Positions 12,557 to 28,500 are shown, counted from the stretch's first letter. The stretch is 64,000 nucleotides of DNA from Brachionus manjavacas (GCA_019054805.1 JAHQIY010000001.1:10058501-10122500); one strand, 5' to 3'. Translations and numbers: made by a program. The notes: generated from the letters alone by a model not told the origin.

Positions 12557-12590
12557 TATAAAAAGCACATGTTCTACAAGTCACTGCCAG
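12557..12590 (+). promoter_or_regulatory. Predicted Hox3 core promoter (TATA plus initiator)
   Basis: TATAAAAA at 12557-12564 is followed 24-26 nt later by TCACTGCC at 12581-12588, a fair initiator with its A at 12583. The flanks are less AT-rich than the surrounding sequence. The spacing from TATA to initiator is ideal. The leader to the Hox3 start codon would be about 870 nt, possibly with an intron. Confidence 0.55.
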
Positions 12591-13219
12591 TAGTTTTTTC
12601 TGCCGCTTGTGTTCCATTTATTCAATAAATTTTGTTGTTGGATCTTTTTTGTATTGTCACAAATAAAGAGGTAGAAGCGATCAATTGAAAAGCGAGTGTC
12701 CGGAGGGCGATTGCTAGTTTGGCCGAATTGTCGCCTCTCAAACACTCGTATTGGGCATCGTGTTCATTAGACTATTTTAGAAAAAAATAAAACAAAACAT
12801 GCTCTTTGGCACAAAGCTATAATTAAATTACGCACTTTAACCACGACACTCTAGAACGAATCGCATACAAAGCCACTAAACTACAGAGCCAATAAAATAT
12901 TCAACAACAGAGCTAAGCCCTCCGCCTCCAATCTACAAAATAAATAAAAAATATTTTATTGGTTTAGTTTGCTATTTTGTTGCCAAATATCAACCACAAC
13001 CAATAAAATAATTATTTTTTCTCTTTATCATTTTTTCTCTTTAACTTTCCACACACACACACACTCAGTTTATTCTTTCTCTTATTCAATTGTTCAAGAG
13101 AAAACCACAAATATTAATCGAACCAACAAAAAGAAAAAAAAAATTTTTTTATTTTTTTATATATATTGTGAGTGAGTGTAATTGGCATTCTAAATAATTT
13201 GTTGTTTCCCTTTCTTGCC

Positions 13220-13288
13220 ATGGCCGAAGCATTCCTATTTGACTTAAGTAAATTAAAAAAGAGAAAAAAAAAGAAAATTCAAAAATGA
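13220..13288 (+). promoter_or_regulatory. Upstream ORF in the presumed Hox3 leader
   Basis: An ATG in a strong context (TTGCCATGG) opens a 22-codon frame, MAEAFLFDLSKLKK followed by a lysine-rich end, that stops at 13286-13288. This is 163 nt before the Hox3 start. A possible splice donor (TTA-AGTAAAT) lies inside it. If it is part of the mature leader it should reduce initiation at the Hox3 ATG; it could also be removed in a 5'UTR intron. Confidence 0.4.
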
Positions 13289-13451
13289 TTTATTACACTA
13301 CATTTTGTTGTCTACGCATTCGCTTCTCTCCAAAACTTTAAACCCAAAACTTTTCGACACAACAATTTTCCCAACTTTTCTTTTTCCCTAAAATTGTGTA
13401 GATAAAATTTTAGAATTAAATCTAGAGACTAACCAACTTAGACTGAACACC

Positions 13452-15253
<1,802 letters not shown>

Positions 15254-15321
15254 CTTTTACTTTCTTATATTATTATTTTTATTTTTATTATTATTATGGT
15301 TATTATTAATATTATCTTTAT

Positions 15322-15602
15322 AATAAAATTTTTTAAGAAAAATTCTGCTAATAAATCTTTTTTCTGTTTTTACCTTTTAATTTAAAGTCAAAGTCAAATT
15401 TAAAGTGGACAAGATAATCATTTGAATTTTTTGTTTTTTTTTTCTATTCTTTTTTGTTAGCAGTGTTGATTTTTTTTTGTAAAAAAATATTTTTTTATGT
15501 TTTTCATTTCTTTTTTGTTTGTTGTCGATTCAATTTGTAAATGTTTTTTATTTTTAATCTCAAAAGATTGAATAAAATTATTTTTAGTCGAGTGTGAATA
15601 AA
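15322..15602 (+). other. Hox3 3'UTR with several polyadenylation-like signals
   Basis: AATAAA words occur at about 15322, 15571 and 15597 downstream of the Hox3 stop codon, within a T-rich stretch. Alternative 3' ends are plausible. Confidence 0.45.
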
Positions 15603-15904
15603 AAATTTAGCCAAAAAAATGTTTTTGTTGTTGATGTTGTTTGCCAAGACTCCTGGGTTTAATTAATGTGAGTTGTTTATTAAAGAACTGATAATTTAAT
15701 TATTAATTTTAATAGTTTCTTTTAATTTAACCACGCTAAATAATTTAAATCTTAAACAGAAACTGCAACAGATTTGCGGAGTAGTTTTATTACGAAGACT
15801 TCATTACTAGCTCTTTAACCCATGCATAGAAATTTAACATGAGGCTACATAAGACAAAAGAAATAACAAAAATTTAAAAATTTAAAAGAGAATTAATTAA
15901 TCTA

Positions 15905-16225
15905 ATTTCCAATTCAGAACTACATATAAAAAACTGACACATAAAACAGACCCACTCTAACCAAAACCAATCTAACTCCAAAACTCATGTGGAATCTTGT
16001 TTCACTCATAATCTATCCTGATGGTAAAAAAGTTATTTCTCTGACAGTAGTTCTTGGTGATTTGACCTCATAGACTCTTCTTTTGTCCTCGAATCCTTTT
16101 TGCCGTGATCTAAAACGTTGATTGAATTGTAGTTGACCAGAAGTTTTATCCAATACGTCTGATTTATTTTCCTTTATAGTTTAAAAAGCTGGACGATTTC
16201 TCCTCTTTTTATTATTTTGCTCAGA
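15905..16225 (-). mobile_element. Decayed LINE, C-terminal end of the reverse transcriptase ORF
   Basis: On the minus strand, fragments in shifting frames read KRGEIVQLFKL, then RFRSRQKGFED, VREITF and NKIPHEFW. This is the order of the blocks near the end of CR1/L2-like ORF2 (RRKRGDLIQLYK ... RNNFF ... WNSLP). Frameshifts and stops show it is dead. Confidence 0.5.
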
Positions 16226-19199
16226 GTTGTCAGACTAGTATAAATATATATTCAAACATTTTATTTCAAAAAACATCTCTTAGGTGATGAAAAATAAAAC
16301 AAAAAAATCAAGATACTGTAAATAACAAAAAAAAACATAAATTCTAGGAGTGTTTGAGTTTCTGTAATGAAAAAGTTTAAATAAAATAATTAATTTTTTG
16401 TTTTACAAGCAATAATAATGACTTTTTTTAAAGTATTGTATTCGGTTACAAATTAGATCTTTACATGAATGTTAAAATTTTACCAAACGCAATTAATAGC
16501 GTAATAAAAAGTTTAATAAACTATGCTGACTGGAATATGAGTGATAAAAAATAACAAAAAAAATAAAATTTGCTTGAATAAATATTTTTAATTAAAATTT
16601 TGAAAATTATTTGCATGCTGAAAGGAGAGCGTTCGTTCTTTAAACAGCAAGCTCTTTGTAGGTAAAATTTTCGAAAGTACGAAAATTATGATATTCTTCA
16701 TTCAAAAATTTTGAGTATTCTTCTTAACGTGACACTTTTAAACAAAAATAAGTAAAATAATAGTAGCTTTGAAAAAAGATGTTAATAGGTAATAACAGAA
16801 ATTTTTTTGTAATAGATGATCTAGGTGTTATCTAGGAGCCAACGAAATATCACAGAATAGATAGAAATATGGATATTTTCGATGATATTGACTTAGAATT
16901 GAGCAATCCCTTTTTGTGTCAATCATACATATCTAAATATAAAAAAAAATTTGAATTTAAAAATCTATATCACTTGATTGAAATAAGTGTCTGATTAATA
17001 AATTGATTTGGATTGTTTTTCCTATTTCCGAATTCACGACTCTCCTTCTGATTAAAGTCAAATATTGATTGAATTGACTTAATTTTCATTCCTCAAACTA
17101 CTTGAGTTAAAGTTCAATTTAATAATACAATTTTGAGTACTTATATTAAATAAACTATTAGAATGCTAAAATCTTCCATTTATTATCTAATAAATAATTT
17201 GATTAATTTGTCTTAAAAATTTCGAAATTGTCAAGTCTGTTGTAATTTATTTATTAAATAATGACAAATTTTTGATTTTAAAATTGTTATTATTAAATCA
17301 TAGTTAAACAATATATCTACTGATATTTGTTAAAATTAGCATTATTTTTTAATTTTATTCTATTAAGTTCATCAATTGCCAGTCATGGTGATTAATGGCA
17401 AAAAAAGTAAAAAAAAAACACAAAAGTTAGAGTAAATTTTGTAAAAAAATAAGAATTGAAAAATTGAACAGTATATTTTTATACTGTTATAAAATTAACC
17501 TAAAAATAATGAAATGTACTCAAGTATTCTTGTTAAAATTTGAATTCTGCTTACCAAGCTTGAATCAAAAGCTATGATGATGAAGCATACATGTTCAATT
17601 ACTTTTAATTTTGAAAGCAAGAGAGTTAATTATCAAAATAATTAGTATTACGATGCAATAATTTAATAATTTAGCTATTGATTAAGAAGCTTACTCAATG
17701 AACAATTAGTTTAGTTTAACAAGTTATAAGCAAATGGTCATTTTTAATTTTCGAATAGCATTGGGAATGGACGGAATAATAGAAAAAAAGTGCTTTATTT
17801 AAGATTTATTTTATTAAAACATTTATTTTAGTCATTATTAATTTAGGAACTTATTAATAAAGATAAGGTATATAATAGAAAAAAATTGGCATACAATAGA
17901 GAATGAATAAAATTAGATTCGATATGCTTAGATAAATTTAGTAATTTTATTTATTTTTTTTTAAACAAACAAACTGAGGTATCAAAGACCACGCGGCACA
18001 ATAAAGCCATGTGAAACTAGTAATTTGGTTCATGTTACACAATAAACTACTTCGGCTTTTAATTATAATTGTGTGCCAGAGGCATCGATCAAACTTTTTT
18101 TTTCAATTTTTTTCTCAAGCAAAACAATTTCAATAAAATTTGAAAATTTCAAAATAATTACTTTTTATGTGTGTTGGCAGTGAATCTGAGCTTTAATCAA
18201 GAATGGAGAGTAAAGTCACAATGCATTTGCAAAGTTTTATTATGGCAATAAAAATTAAGCAAAATCGATCAATCGGAAAAAGGTTTCCTAAAACAAAATC
18301 TTTGTTCTAGTTTCAATTTTTTCATTTCTTTTTTTATCTTAATGTTTTCTTAATGAGAGTTAATCAATCGTACAGCAGAGCTAGTAAATAGGCATGGATC
18401 TGCTTTGAAAATTTTCCAAAATTTCGAAAAAGCAGCTGAACACGATTTAAAATCAATGGCAATAAAGATAAATTCCATGCTCTGTTCGAATTCAGAAGAT
18501 CAAACAAAGCCTAGAATAAACAAATCTATAAAGTTTGCTTTTTAAAAAAAATATCTTCTTCATGCAAAGTAAATAATTTCAATGTGAAATTTGCTTTTTC
18601 ATTCCAGCCTTTTGTTGCTTGTATTTCATTAGGCGCAATTCGAAAATGAGGGATTTTAACAAAAATAGGAAAAATGATAAATTACCTTTCTAATCAATGG
18701 AAATTCATCAACGTCAAATTTTTACTAAAAGTTTATAAGTGAATGAAATGTGTTCCCAGTTAAGAAAACATTGAAAAATGACTTGTTAAATGAATAGAAT
18801 ACGAACTAGTCATTTTAGAATTTGGAACGCCCAGTCCCACACAAAATGTTGACACTAATAGGCATAGCCAAATGGACTCGATTAAAACTTGTCCGCAAAA
18901 CAATTTCAGCTAGTGAAGTGTGTAGAAAAATTTGTCATCTTTTTGAGCAAATACTTTATTTTATCAGTTAATTTAAAATTTTTTAGTATCAGGATTAAAT
19001 TTGTAAAAAAGTTGGGCAAATTTGCATAGATTAATCAAATTAGGCAAATTATTAATTTTTGAACTAATTGTTCGGAAATATTGCGCAATTTAAATCGTTT
19101 GATTTTAAGAATTTTTGTCCACCTTACTTAGTAATCTTTTAAGAGCTAAATTGAGCGTGTTTAGTTTAATTTTTAAATAATATTTACATAATAAATAAC

Positions 19200-19422
19200 T
19201 AGACCGCTTTACACCAATACTTCCTCTAAACGCCGATTGCCTAATTTAGTTCTAAAAACACTTTTGCCTCTAAGATCTGCCGTTCAAAAAATGAATAGAA
19301 TTTACAAAGGATTTTTACATGACAAATTAAGTCAAATTAATATTCTCAGTGGAAAATTTTCAACTGAAAAAAACAGCTCTACTCTTTTTGACTTTTTAAC
19401 ACTCAAAGAAAATCTAATCTAA
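19200..19422 (+). other. Unidentified open segment, possible relic exon
   Basis: After an acceptor-like ACTAG at about 19202 there is an open frame of some 73 codons with balanced composition, including SSKRRLPNLVLKTLLPLRSA and a serine/threonine-rich end, closing at 19422 before an A-rich stretch. I do not recognise it. No partner exon is visible on either side, so it may be a processed fragment or chance. Confidence 0.2.
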
Positions 19423-21604
19423 TTTTAGAAGAAAAAAATAAAAATAAAAAAAAATTCAAGGTCGACATCAAAGCTTCCTAATGAGCATTCAATCATAAAA
19501 TGGCGTTCCAAAGAAATGGAATTTAATTTTTTTTTAAATTGCTTTAAACGAATTATTCTTTTCTTTGATAATTGTGATTAAAAACAATTTTAAATTAAAA
19601 TAAATATTTTTCCTGAAAAATTTCAAGTCATCTTTAATAAAGCCAAAAAATAAAAGACAAATTCAAAATTTTTTATAATTTTAATTAATATAAAAGTAAC
19701 AAAATAATTTAACTTGAAGAACAAGGTGCAAAGGGTCTATTCTAAAATTCTCCTAATTCATCATTGAACGTTTTTAATAGAATTACAAGATCCTCTTTAT
19801 AAGAAGAATTCTCATCTTAATATGTGTGCCAGATCATTAACCGAAATAGGACAAATTATTTTAAAGTCAAATAGCCTTTGTCAAACTCTTCCAATTTTAA
19901 GGCTGGTAGAATTCTCTACAATATTCTTTTTTTGATTAAAAATTTACTTTGACTAAAATAAATTAAAAATAATATTTTTTAAGTAATAAATGAAGAAATT
20001 TACAATCAATCTATTTTTAATTAAGTTTAATTTTTCTTAAAAATTGATTTTCAATTATTATGTCATAGGAAATTATGGTATTTCTAGTTATTTGGCTAGA
20101 TTATATTAAAAGATAAATGATGTTAGATAAATTAAAATTGAAATGTATTAAAAAAATGAGGCATTGCTACTTAAAGGTAAAACAAAAATGTTTTTTTAAA
20201 AACACCTAATTTACCGAAAAAATTTATGTTGTGATGTTGAATTTTATTGTTCAAATTTTATAAAATTTTAATTGGAATATTTAATGGCTTTTTTAATAAA
20301 AGGTTTTTAAATGCAAGAATGATTTTAAAAAATAAATTAAATATTGCATTGAAAATGGAATTCAGTTGAACAATTTGTTTTTTTGTTGCCTAAAAATTCA
20401 TAAAATTTTTAAAGACTAGCTATTTAATTTAAAAATTATTATTTAAAAAAATCATAAATGTATATAAATCTAAATTGATTCCAACAATTATGCTACAATT
20501 CAATCAAATCAAAATTAAGCAAATTAGAAAATAAACAAAAAATTAACCTATCAAATTAATATCAAAAAGAAGATTTTTATTTTTAATTAAAAAATTTGCT
20601 ATTGAATTTTTTGTATATTTTAGTTATTTTAGATTTTTTAAACACAGAAATGCATCAGAGAACTCAAAGTGTATTATGTAGTGGAAAGAAGAAAAAGTTT
20701 AATTAAAAGTTCTCATTTTAATCAAGAGAATTCATAATCAAACGTATTTTTTATTTTCATGAAGAAATAAAATTTATTGATAATTAATCTAGAGGACATT
20801 TTTTATTTAAAATTTTTTTATTTTTTGAAAGTTTTAAAAAAATTTAATAATAAAATTTTTAAATTAATCTATGTTTTTAATAAAATTAATAATAAAAATG
20901 ATTTGTCTATTGCTATAAAAATATTTAAATGAAAATTTAAAAAAATTCGTTTGAAATAAGATACTAGTTTAAAATTCATTCTTTATTTTACAAGGTAGTG
21001 TCAGAATTATCAAATGTATATGTTTTTTTCTAATACATGCTGTTTTTATTTGAGTTCATAAAATTTAAAGCACTGTGGCTTTGTATTTAAAAGGTAATTA
21101 AGAAAAAAGTGGCGATTAGATAAAATCAAGACAATCCACATTATTGGATTATTTATTTTTAATGAAATTTATCAATTTTTTTATATTATAAAGCGATATC
21201 TAAGTCAGATAGGGTTTAAACTCATTAAAATATATTTAAAGCATTTTTATCACAAGGATGATGATTAAATGAAAAGCGTTCGATTTCTTATCATGATCGA
21301 AGATAAAGCTTAGAAATGTGCTTTTAAACTCAGTTAATTTTTTTTTTAAAGATAATAAAAAATATTAGTAATATTTGATTATTAAAAATATTGAAATTGA
21401 AATTTTTATTGAGATTTAAAAATAATTGAATTTTAGTTGATATCGAAAACGAGAAATAAATCGAAAATTTACAATTTTTTGCTTGGATATCTTACATATA
21501 AATAACCAAATGTGAATTTTTTCCTTTAAGTTGGTTATGTAGATTAAAATTCTGAAAACTTTTATGTAACTTTAAAATAAACTATGTTTTCTATTAATTT
21601 TTTC

Positions 21605-24604
21605 TTAAACTTGTTCTTTGGCAAACTGTTTGATTTTTTCCAGAATACGTCTACCACTTTGAACATAATCAATCGGCTCTACTGTCACAGCGCTTACTTT
21701 AACTCTTCTTTCATCCTAATAAAAAATATAAAGAAAAAATTTTTGAAATTTTCGCATCATTACATTGTAAGTTTCCATTTTAGCTCTTAGTTTAAAATTG
21801 AACTCTTTAAATGCACATTCTGAAAAAATTTCATCAAATTTGGGATCATTCTTTTATAAAAATATTTAACTTGTGATTAAAAATTTGAAAAAAAAAAATT
21901 TTCTCACTGAGTTTTTCAATTCTCCCAATTCTTCTGTTCCTATACCGAGAATGGTCTCAGCAGTTTCTTGAAAACATGTAGCCCAATTCGAGTCAGCAAA
22001 ATCGGCTAGATTTATCTTAAATTAATCAAAATTTAGGAAAAGTGGAAATAATAAAACACATTTGAAAAGTACATTCAAAATCATTCGCCATTTAAAATTT
22101 GGATAATTTCTAGCACATTTTTCGCAACGATATGTACCATCGTTTTGATCAAAAATTTTCTTGTTACAATTTTCACCAGGACATGCTGTGTACATAGAAT
22201 TGTCTTTTTTGGCATATAAAACATAGGCTTTGGTTGAAAAGTAGTCGGCTTTGTCACCCATTCCAAGTTTTTCATCTTTCAACTGATCTAAGAATTTCCA
22301 ATTTGTGTGACCAATGATGGATGTACCAGCACCCATTCCGCTTCCAGCAGCTCCTTGACTCGACAAATCTTGTATTTCTGATTCACTTCCTCCTTGTTCA
22401 AACCAACCTTTTACGGTATGAGCTTCGGGTATATCTGGATTTATCTGAACTACAGTGGTAGAGGTAACACTCAGTGTTCTTCCATTGTAGTCTCCAACTT
22501 TTGCACCTTTTAGTAATATAACTGGAAAACTATCGCTCGGGTCATAATCTTCAGCCTTTAAAATAATTATTCGACTAAAATTTTAATTAATTTTATAAAA
22601 TATAACTTGTTTTCCCCATAGAGTTGCAGTGATGGCACATTCACTGTTATCAACAATGCTCAACTCTCGTTTTTTTAGTTCTCTGTTAGTTGATTTAGTG
22701 ACAATGGTCATGCAATCACCAACAGACTTAACTACTCCAATAACATCTATAATAGAAAAAAAAATATATTTTTTTATTCAAATTAGATTTTTGAGACACT
22801 ACTAGATATTTTTCAAAAATCATTAATGAAAATGCTTAAAAAAACTAGTTAAAAAAATTATCTTCCTTAATATATTTTCTATTTTTTCTCTTAAATTATG
22901 TCAATTCTAACAAAATCGACACAAACGAAGTCTATAGCCATTCGACCAGGTCTTGAGAACACTACTATAAATTATTTTCTAAATAATTACTAATAATAAT
23001 TGTCCATTTTATTTTATGGTTATACATAGTAATCTTATTCAAAATTTTCGTAAACTTTTACCTACTAATCTAAGAAATAAGGCAAATTTCAATTTCATTC
23101 CTTTTGAAATTGATAAGACATTTCGAAAGAAATAAATCTATTTCCATCAAAACCATGTTTTTATTAAGAAATTTTTTTTATTTATTTTTCTAGAAAAAAT
23201 TAAAAATCTAGCTCTCGTTTAATTATTAAAGTTCATTCAAGGTTTTGAGTTATATAAAAAAAAATTTTCTCATGGAGTTAAATTTTTTTTTAATTATTAA
23301 TTATTTAATTATTCCATTTACATAATTAGATGATATTAAGATACGTTCGCTTTATTTCTTAGAATACCATGTAAAGGTTTAATATATAAAATAATTAAAA
23401 AATATTAAAGATATTAAAAACCATAAATAAATGTGATTGTAACTAAAAAATTTAACTTTATTATTATTTTACTTACCAACAAAATCATTAGCGGCGTGAT
23501 TAGATATATCACTAATTTTAGCAAGGTTTAAATTTATGCGCGGAAGATTGTCTGTTTCATCACAAGGCTGGATGACAGTTTCATTATTAAAAGTCATCTC
23601 GTAGTCATTATCTAATCTGCAATATTGTTTATTGGCAGTCTTTAGAGTAGCTTTTGAAATGTAATAGACTTGGTCAATTTGCAGCATTTCATAAAATTTG
23701 TCAACTTGGTCATTGAAACCATTGGCTCTAATTTCACCAGTATTATCTATTAGTTCCACATTGAAAAGTTTTCCTTCGCCTCTGGCATTCGAGTATGTTC
23801 GAATGTTTGATTTATTAGTAACTCTGGCTTTTATTGCCCATCTTTAAAATTAAATTTAATAAATGAAACTGAAAATGACCATTTGGTGTACTTGTTCTGA
23901 TAAGGGTTCAAACTTGAGATGCCGAAAACTTTAAAACCATTGAAGGTACCGGGTGGGTTAGTTGACTGAGGTTTTTCAAAATCAGCTTCTTTTTTGTCAA
24001 AAAATGATTTTGCATTGCTCTGATTAATTGACTTTTTGGGCTCTATATTCTCATTTTGAACTTGTTTGCTCGGCTGGGTAATTGCGGCTGTAGATTGCTG
24101 CTTAGGGTTGGCGTCCATTTCACCCAAAATTTCAAAGTTTAACAAAATAATTACAACTCTGGAAAAAAAATTATTTTTAGGAACATTTTTTTTGGTCAAA
24201 AATTTACTTTGGTGGATCTTTTGACAGCACATTAGCAGCGAACTCTTCCAATTTGATTACACTGCCTATTCTCAATTGGTTTGATTCTACCAAGGAATTT
24301 TTTTGAGTTGCCAATATTCCGACTTAATAAAATAATTGTTAATTAATTAATTTTTTTAATTTAATAATAAATAAAAATTAATTACATGTATGCTGAGTTT
24401 CACCGTCAAAGAGGGTTACTTTATATCTAGTCATGCCATCCATGTTGTTTTGTATATTTTTCATTTGAGTTATTTGTAAAATTGGATCAGCAACATTGTT
24501 TCCGTCCAAAATTTTCTATTAATAAAAAAAAAATTAATTAATTAAAGTCTTGAATAGCTCTTTTGCTCAATTACCTTCAAAGAACCTCTTGTTAATTGGA
24601 ACAT
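21605..24604 (-). CDS. RPA1: Replication protein A large subunit (RPA70)
   Basis: Ten minus-strand exons (24575-24604, 24386-24515, 24208-24322, 23892-24158, 23477-23841, 22607-22746, 22073-22555, 21908-22015, 21764-21850, 21605-21715) join in phase to about 611 residues (human 616). RPA1 is the main single-stranded-DNA-binding subunit of the RPA trimer in replication, repair and checkpoint signalling. The N-terminal protein-interaction OB fold is followed by a low-complexity linker. DBD-A begins at SLNPYQNKW and ARVTNKS, with RGEGKLFNVEL. DBD-B has NDYEMTFNNET. DBD-C contains the zinc ribbon with Cys at about 474, 479, 493 and 496 (ACPGENC and RCEKC), in a NYPNFKWRMIL context. The C terminus (FKEFNFKLRAKMETYN, VEPIDY) binds RPA2. 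The donor after YQNK was chosen over a nearby GTCATT because only it keeps the frame. One intron (22747-23476) is 730 nt; the others are about 50. Confidence 0.95.
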
Positions 24605-25587
24605 TTTCAATCCAAATATGACTAATCTAAACACAAACAAAAGTTAAGTTTGAGTATTTTTTTTTTAAGCTTAAAGTATTAAATCATTCCACGATGATAT
24701 TTCAAATTATGAAAGAGTTTAGAATTAAAGAATATTTAAATAAAAATAAAACTTTGCAAAATAAGTATCTCTTTTATTCTAACTTTCATTTAAGTCCTAT
24801 TTTTATTTGTATAACAATGTACCTTAGATAGCATTGATCGAGTACTTAATTGACCACAAAAAGAATTCATGAGAGTTGGAATTAAGTGATAGTGATATGT
24901 CTTTACAGAAGAAACTTAAAAGACGAGTAAGTGTAAATTTGTATTTTGATGACAATTAATTTTAAAATAAGGAAAGTAAAATAAAAAATTCTATTAAATT
25001 TAATTAACGCTAGTTTTGTTTATTTTAATTCTCAAAATTTTCTTCCGAAATTCAAATTTCTTAAGAATCTTGAAAAAATTCTAGGCCTCTTCACTTACAA
25101 AAACCTAAAATATTTTACTAAATCCAGTTAAACTTTTATAAATTAATTAGAAATAAAAATCAAGTTCATTTCGTTCTTTAATTTATCAATTACCAATTAA
25201 GTATTTTAATCTACCAATTCTAAATTTAAAAACTATTGAATATCATGATCTGTGAATGTTCTGTTAATTATTATTTATTTGATTCAAAATAAAAATAATT
25301 AGATGATTTAAATTTTTGGACTTTTTGAAAACAATATTTACTCACCTTAGTTTAAATTTTTTTCACAATACTCTGAAATTTCCTATTTATGATAATAGAA
25401 CATTAAATTTCAATAATATTGTCTAACATTACTATCAGGCATTATGTATCCATATTGAAATAAAATAAACATTCTTCTTTAACTTCACATTTTTCTTAAC
25501 TTTATCCAAGTTTTAGGTAATTCATAAATTAGTTCAATTCTTGAATAAAATTCATTTTTGGCATTAATTAAATTTGAGAAAAAAAAT
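24605..25587. other. Divergent intergenic region between RPA1 and HDAC6 copy A
   Basis: The two genes are transcribed away from each other, so both promoters should lie here. An acceptor-like TTTGTGTTTAG (minus strand) ends 22 nt before the RPA1 start codon and indicates a 5'UTR intron or a trans-splice site. I see no clear TATA box. Confidence 0.4.
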
Positions 25588-28500
25588 ATGGAAAATATTC
25601 TGGAACAACTGAGTGATCTTGTAAAACTTTCTAACTGCTTTTAAATTCTATTTTAAATGCATTTATTTAAAAGAAATTACAAAATAAAGAAAACGAATTT
25701 GATCACAATATAAAGAAGTAATTAACTGTAATAAACTTTCCTAATTGGATTTTTAAAATTTTAAAATCTTAGAACAGGAATTGTGTCAATTAATAGAAAC
25801 TGGTTCGTTAACGAAAGCATCTCTTTATTGTCAAAATTAAAAACTGTTCCGGTAAATAAAAAAAAGATCCTAAACTACTTTTTATTTGGTCTGATTTAGG
25901 TTCGTACAATTGATGAGAATGAAAATGCCATTATGCTTCAAACAAACCAAGTGTGCGTCAATGAAGAAGATAAAATGATGATTGGCACATCTCTTCAATT
26001 GATTTCTGATATAATATCCCAAAAGGTTGATAACGGATTTGCATTTATTCGCAATTTACCAACGCAAAACATCACAAGCCAAATAACGGAAATGACCATG
26101 GCTGTTCATGGAATTAAGCGTATTTTGATACTTGATTTGAGCAACCATTCTGATTCAAAAATTCAAAATAAATTTTATCAAAGTTCCAAGTAAAGAATAA
26201 AAAAATATTAAAAAATAATTTACTAATTATAAAATGACATGATTAAAAGGGTTTTATATGCTTCTATTCATCAATACACACACGGTCTCAGTGCTGAAGA
26301 GAGGCAATTTCACTTTATTGGAAATGACCAAGGAAAGGGATTTAATATTAATATTGTTATGGATGAGGTAGTATAAAGTTTTCGAGTAAAAATATTTTAA
26401 TTTCCTTTAGGAATGTTTTGGTGAAAGCGAGTACATGGCGACATTTTTTAACATTATACTCCCTGTTGCTTATGAAGTAAAATTTTCATTATTTTATTCA
26501 GATAAAAAATTCATTCTATTTAAGTTTAATCCGGAGATAATTTTTATACCATTCAATTTCCAAGAATCAAAAGTAAATTCAACAAAATTTGAAAGAAAAA
26601 TTTAATTTTTAATGTCAAGTTGTCACCTTCAATTTTTGGTCACATTATCCATTTTTTGTCTTGTTTGGCAAATGGAAAAATTTTTTTAATCCTTGATGTA
26701 AGTGCATGAGATAAAAATGAAAACAAAAAAAATTATTTTCAAATTTTTAAGGAAAAAGAGTCATCAGAATATTTCAAAAAATCTGTAAATGAACTTATCG
26801 GATGTTTGATGGGTTTACCATGTAAAAAACTAAAGTCTCTTCGGGAACCTGCTTCAAGGTATTATATTGAGCATTTAAATAATTGCAGTTGATACACTTT
26901 TTTCAATTAAAGTTCTATTTTAAAATCAATTTCAGTACTGAGACCATACTGGTGTTGTCTACAGCTATTGAACGATAACGATGAATCATTGAATTTGAAT
27001 GAATTTTTAGACAATCAAAAAAATAATTTCAAGATTACAAAACGAGGATCTTTGAGCAAACATTTTGAAAGAACGCTTAGATCTGATCTCAAGTTGGATA
27101 GCATAAAAACTAGAACTTGTTTATCATCCGATCTCGAAATGATGAAGCATTACAATCTATTACAATCGTAAATAAAATAAATTTAAAATAAAAAGTTAAA
27201 TTTGAAACAATTTAGAGATCATCCTGAAAAACCGGATCGTATTCAAAAAATCTTAGACACTCTGAAAGAAAAAAAATTGTACAACAGATGTCAAGAATTG
27301 AAGTCAAGATATGCCACTGAACACGAAATTCATTTATGTCATTCGTATTCATATATTGAAAAAATAAAATCTGTAAAATTTAAAAGTGAAAATGAACTAA
27401 AAGACTTGTCTGTAAATAGTCATTCAGTTTTTTTCAATTCTTCAACATTTGACTGTGCTTTGCTTGCCACAGGATGTCTTTTACAAGTTGTTGATGAAGT
27501 CTGCTCTAACAAAGTAAAAAATAATAATCTAGTTTATTCATTTAATTAAGTAAAAAATATTAAAGAGTTTAAATGGAGCGGGGGTTATTAGGCCACCGGG
27601 CCACCATGCATACTATAAATCATGTTCTGGTTTTTGTTTTTTTAATTCGATCGCTATTGCCGCTAAATATGCCCAAAAAAAATTTAATCATATTAAAAAG
27701 TAATCAAATTTTTTCTATTTCTTTCAAATTTTTTTTACTGTTCTCCTTCGAAGAGTTCTCATTGTTGATTTTGACATTCATCATGGAAATGGCACTCAGG
27801 ATATTTTTCTGGAAGATGAAACGTATGTAAAATTTAATTTAAGAACAAAAAGAATTATTATTTAACTCTAGAGTTTTGTTTATATCTATTCACCGTTATG
27901 ATAATGGTACATTTTATCCTATTGATGCCGGATCCAATTATGACGAGGTTGGAAAAGCTAAAGGCAAAGGTTTTAATATCAACATACCCTGGAATCAACC
28001 AACAGCTGGTGATGCTGAATATACTGCTGCGTTTCTTCGTATTGTGATGCCAGTGGCTTATGAGGTAAATAAATAAATTAATTAAAAAAATTAATTTTTT
28101 TTTTAAAGTTTAATCCTGATTTGGTTTTGGTTTCTGCTGGTTTCGATGGTGCAACTGGTGATCCACTAGTAATTTTCTTTTCTTTTTTTAGATAAACATA
28201 TAATTTCTTTCAAGGGAAGGTATAACATTACACCTACTGGGTTCGCTCAAATGACAAAAATGCTTTGCTCCTTAGCCAACGGCAAAGTCATCCTTGGACT
28301 AGAAGTACATGAAATAAACAAAGCAACTTTTAAATAATTAACTAATTTTAAGGGAGGTTATAATTTGGCATCAATAAGTGAGAGTATGGCAAGCTGCGTG
28401 AGCATCCTTTTAGGTGACATTTGTCCTTCTCTTCCTCCTATAAATGCTAAGCCAAAGTATGAAAAATTTATAAAGAATCGGAAGATTTAATTTGTTTTTC

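Larger units (their letters stand above)
15603..21604. other. Gene-poor region between Hox3 and RPA1
   Basis: Six kilobases without a firm gene. It includes a decayed LINE (15905-16225) and one unidentified open segment (19200-19422). Less AT-biased patches at about 18000-18250 and 18590-18930 are candidate regulatory DNA, given that this flanks a Hox gene; I can name no motif in them. Confidence 0.5.

Noticed and set aside
12969..13175. A 68-residue open frame upstream of Hox3
   Set aside because: It consists of low-complexity phenylalanine, threonine-histidine and lysine runs from T-rich and CA-repeat DNA in the presumed leader.
21584..21790. Plus-strand open frame over the RPA1 3' exons
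   Set aside because: It is the antisense shadow of two RPA1 exons whose frames and splice sites match the family.
25773..26858. HDAC6 copy A domain 1 as a sequencing error or pseudogene
   Set aside because: All exons are in phase without stops and splice sites are intact; the losses are many separate substitutions and deletions, not a frameshift.
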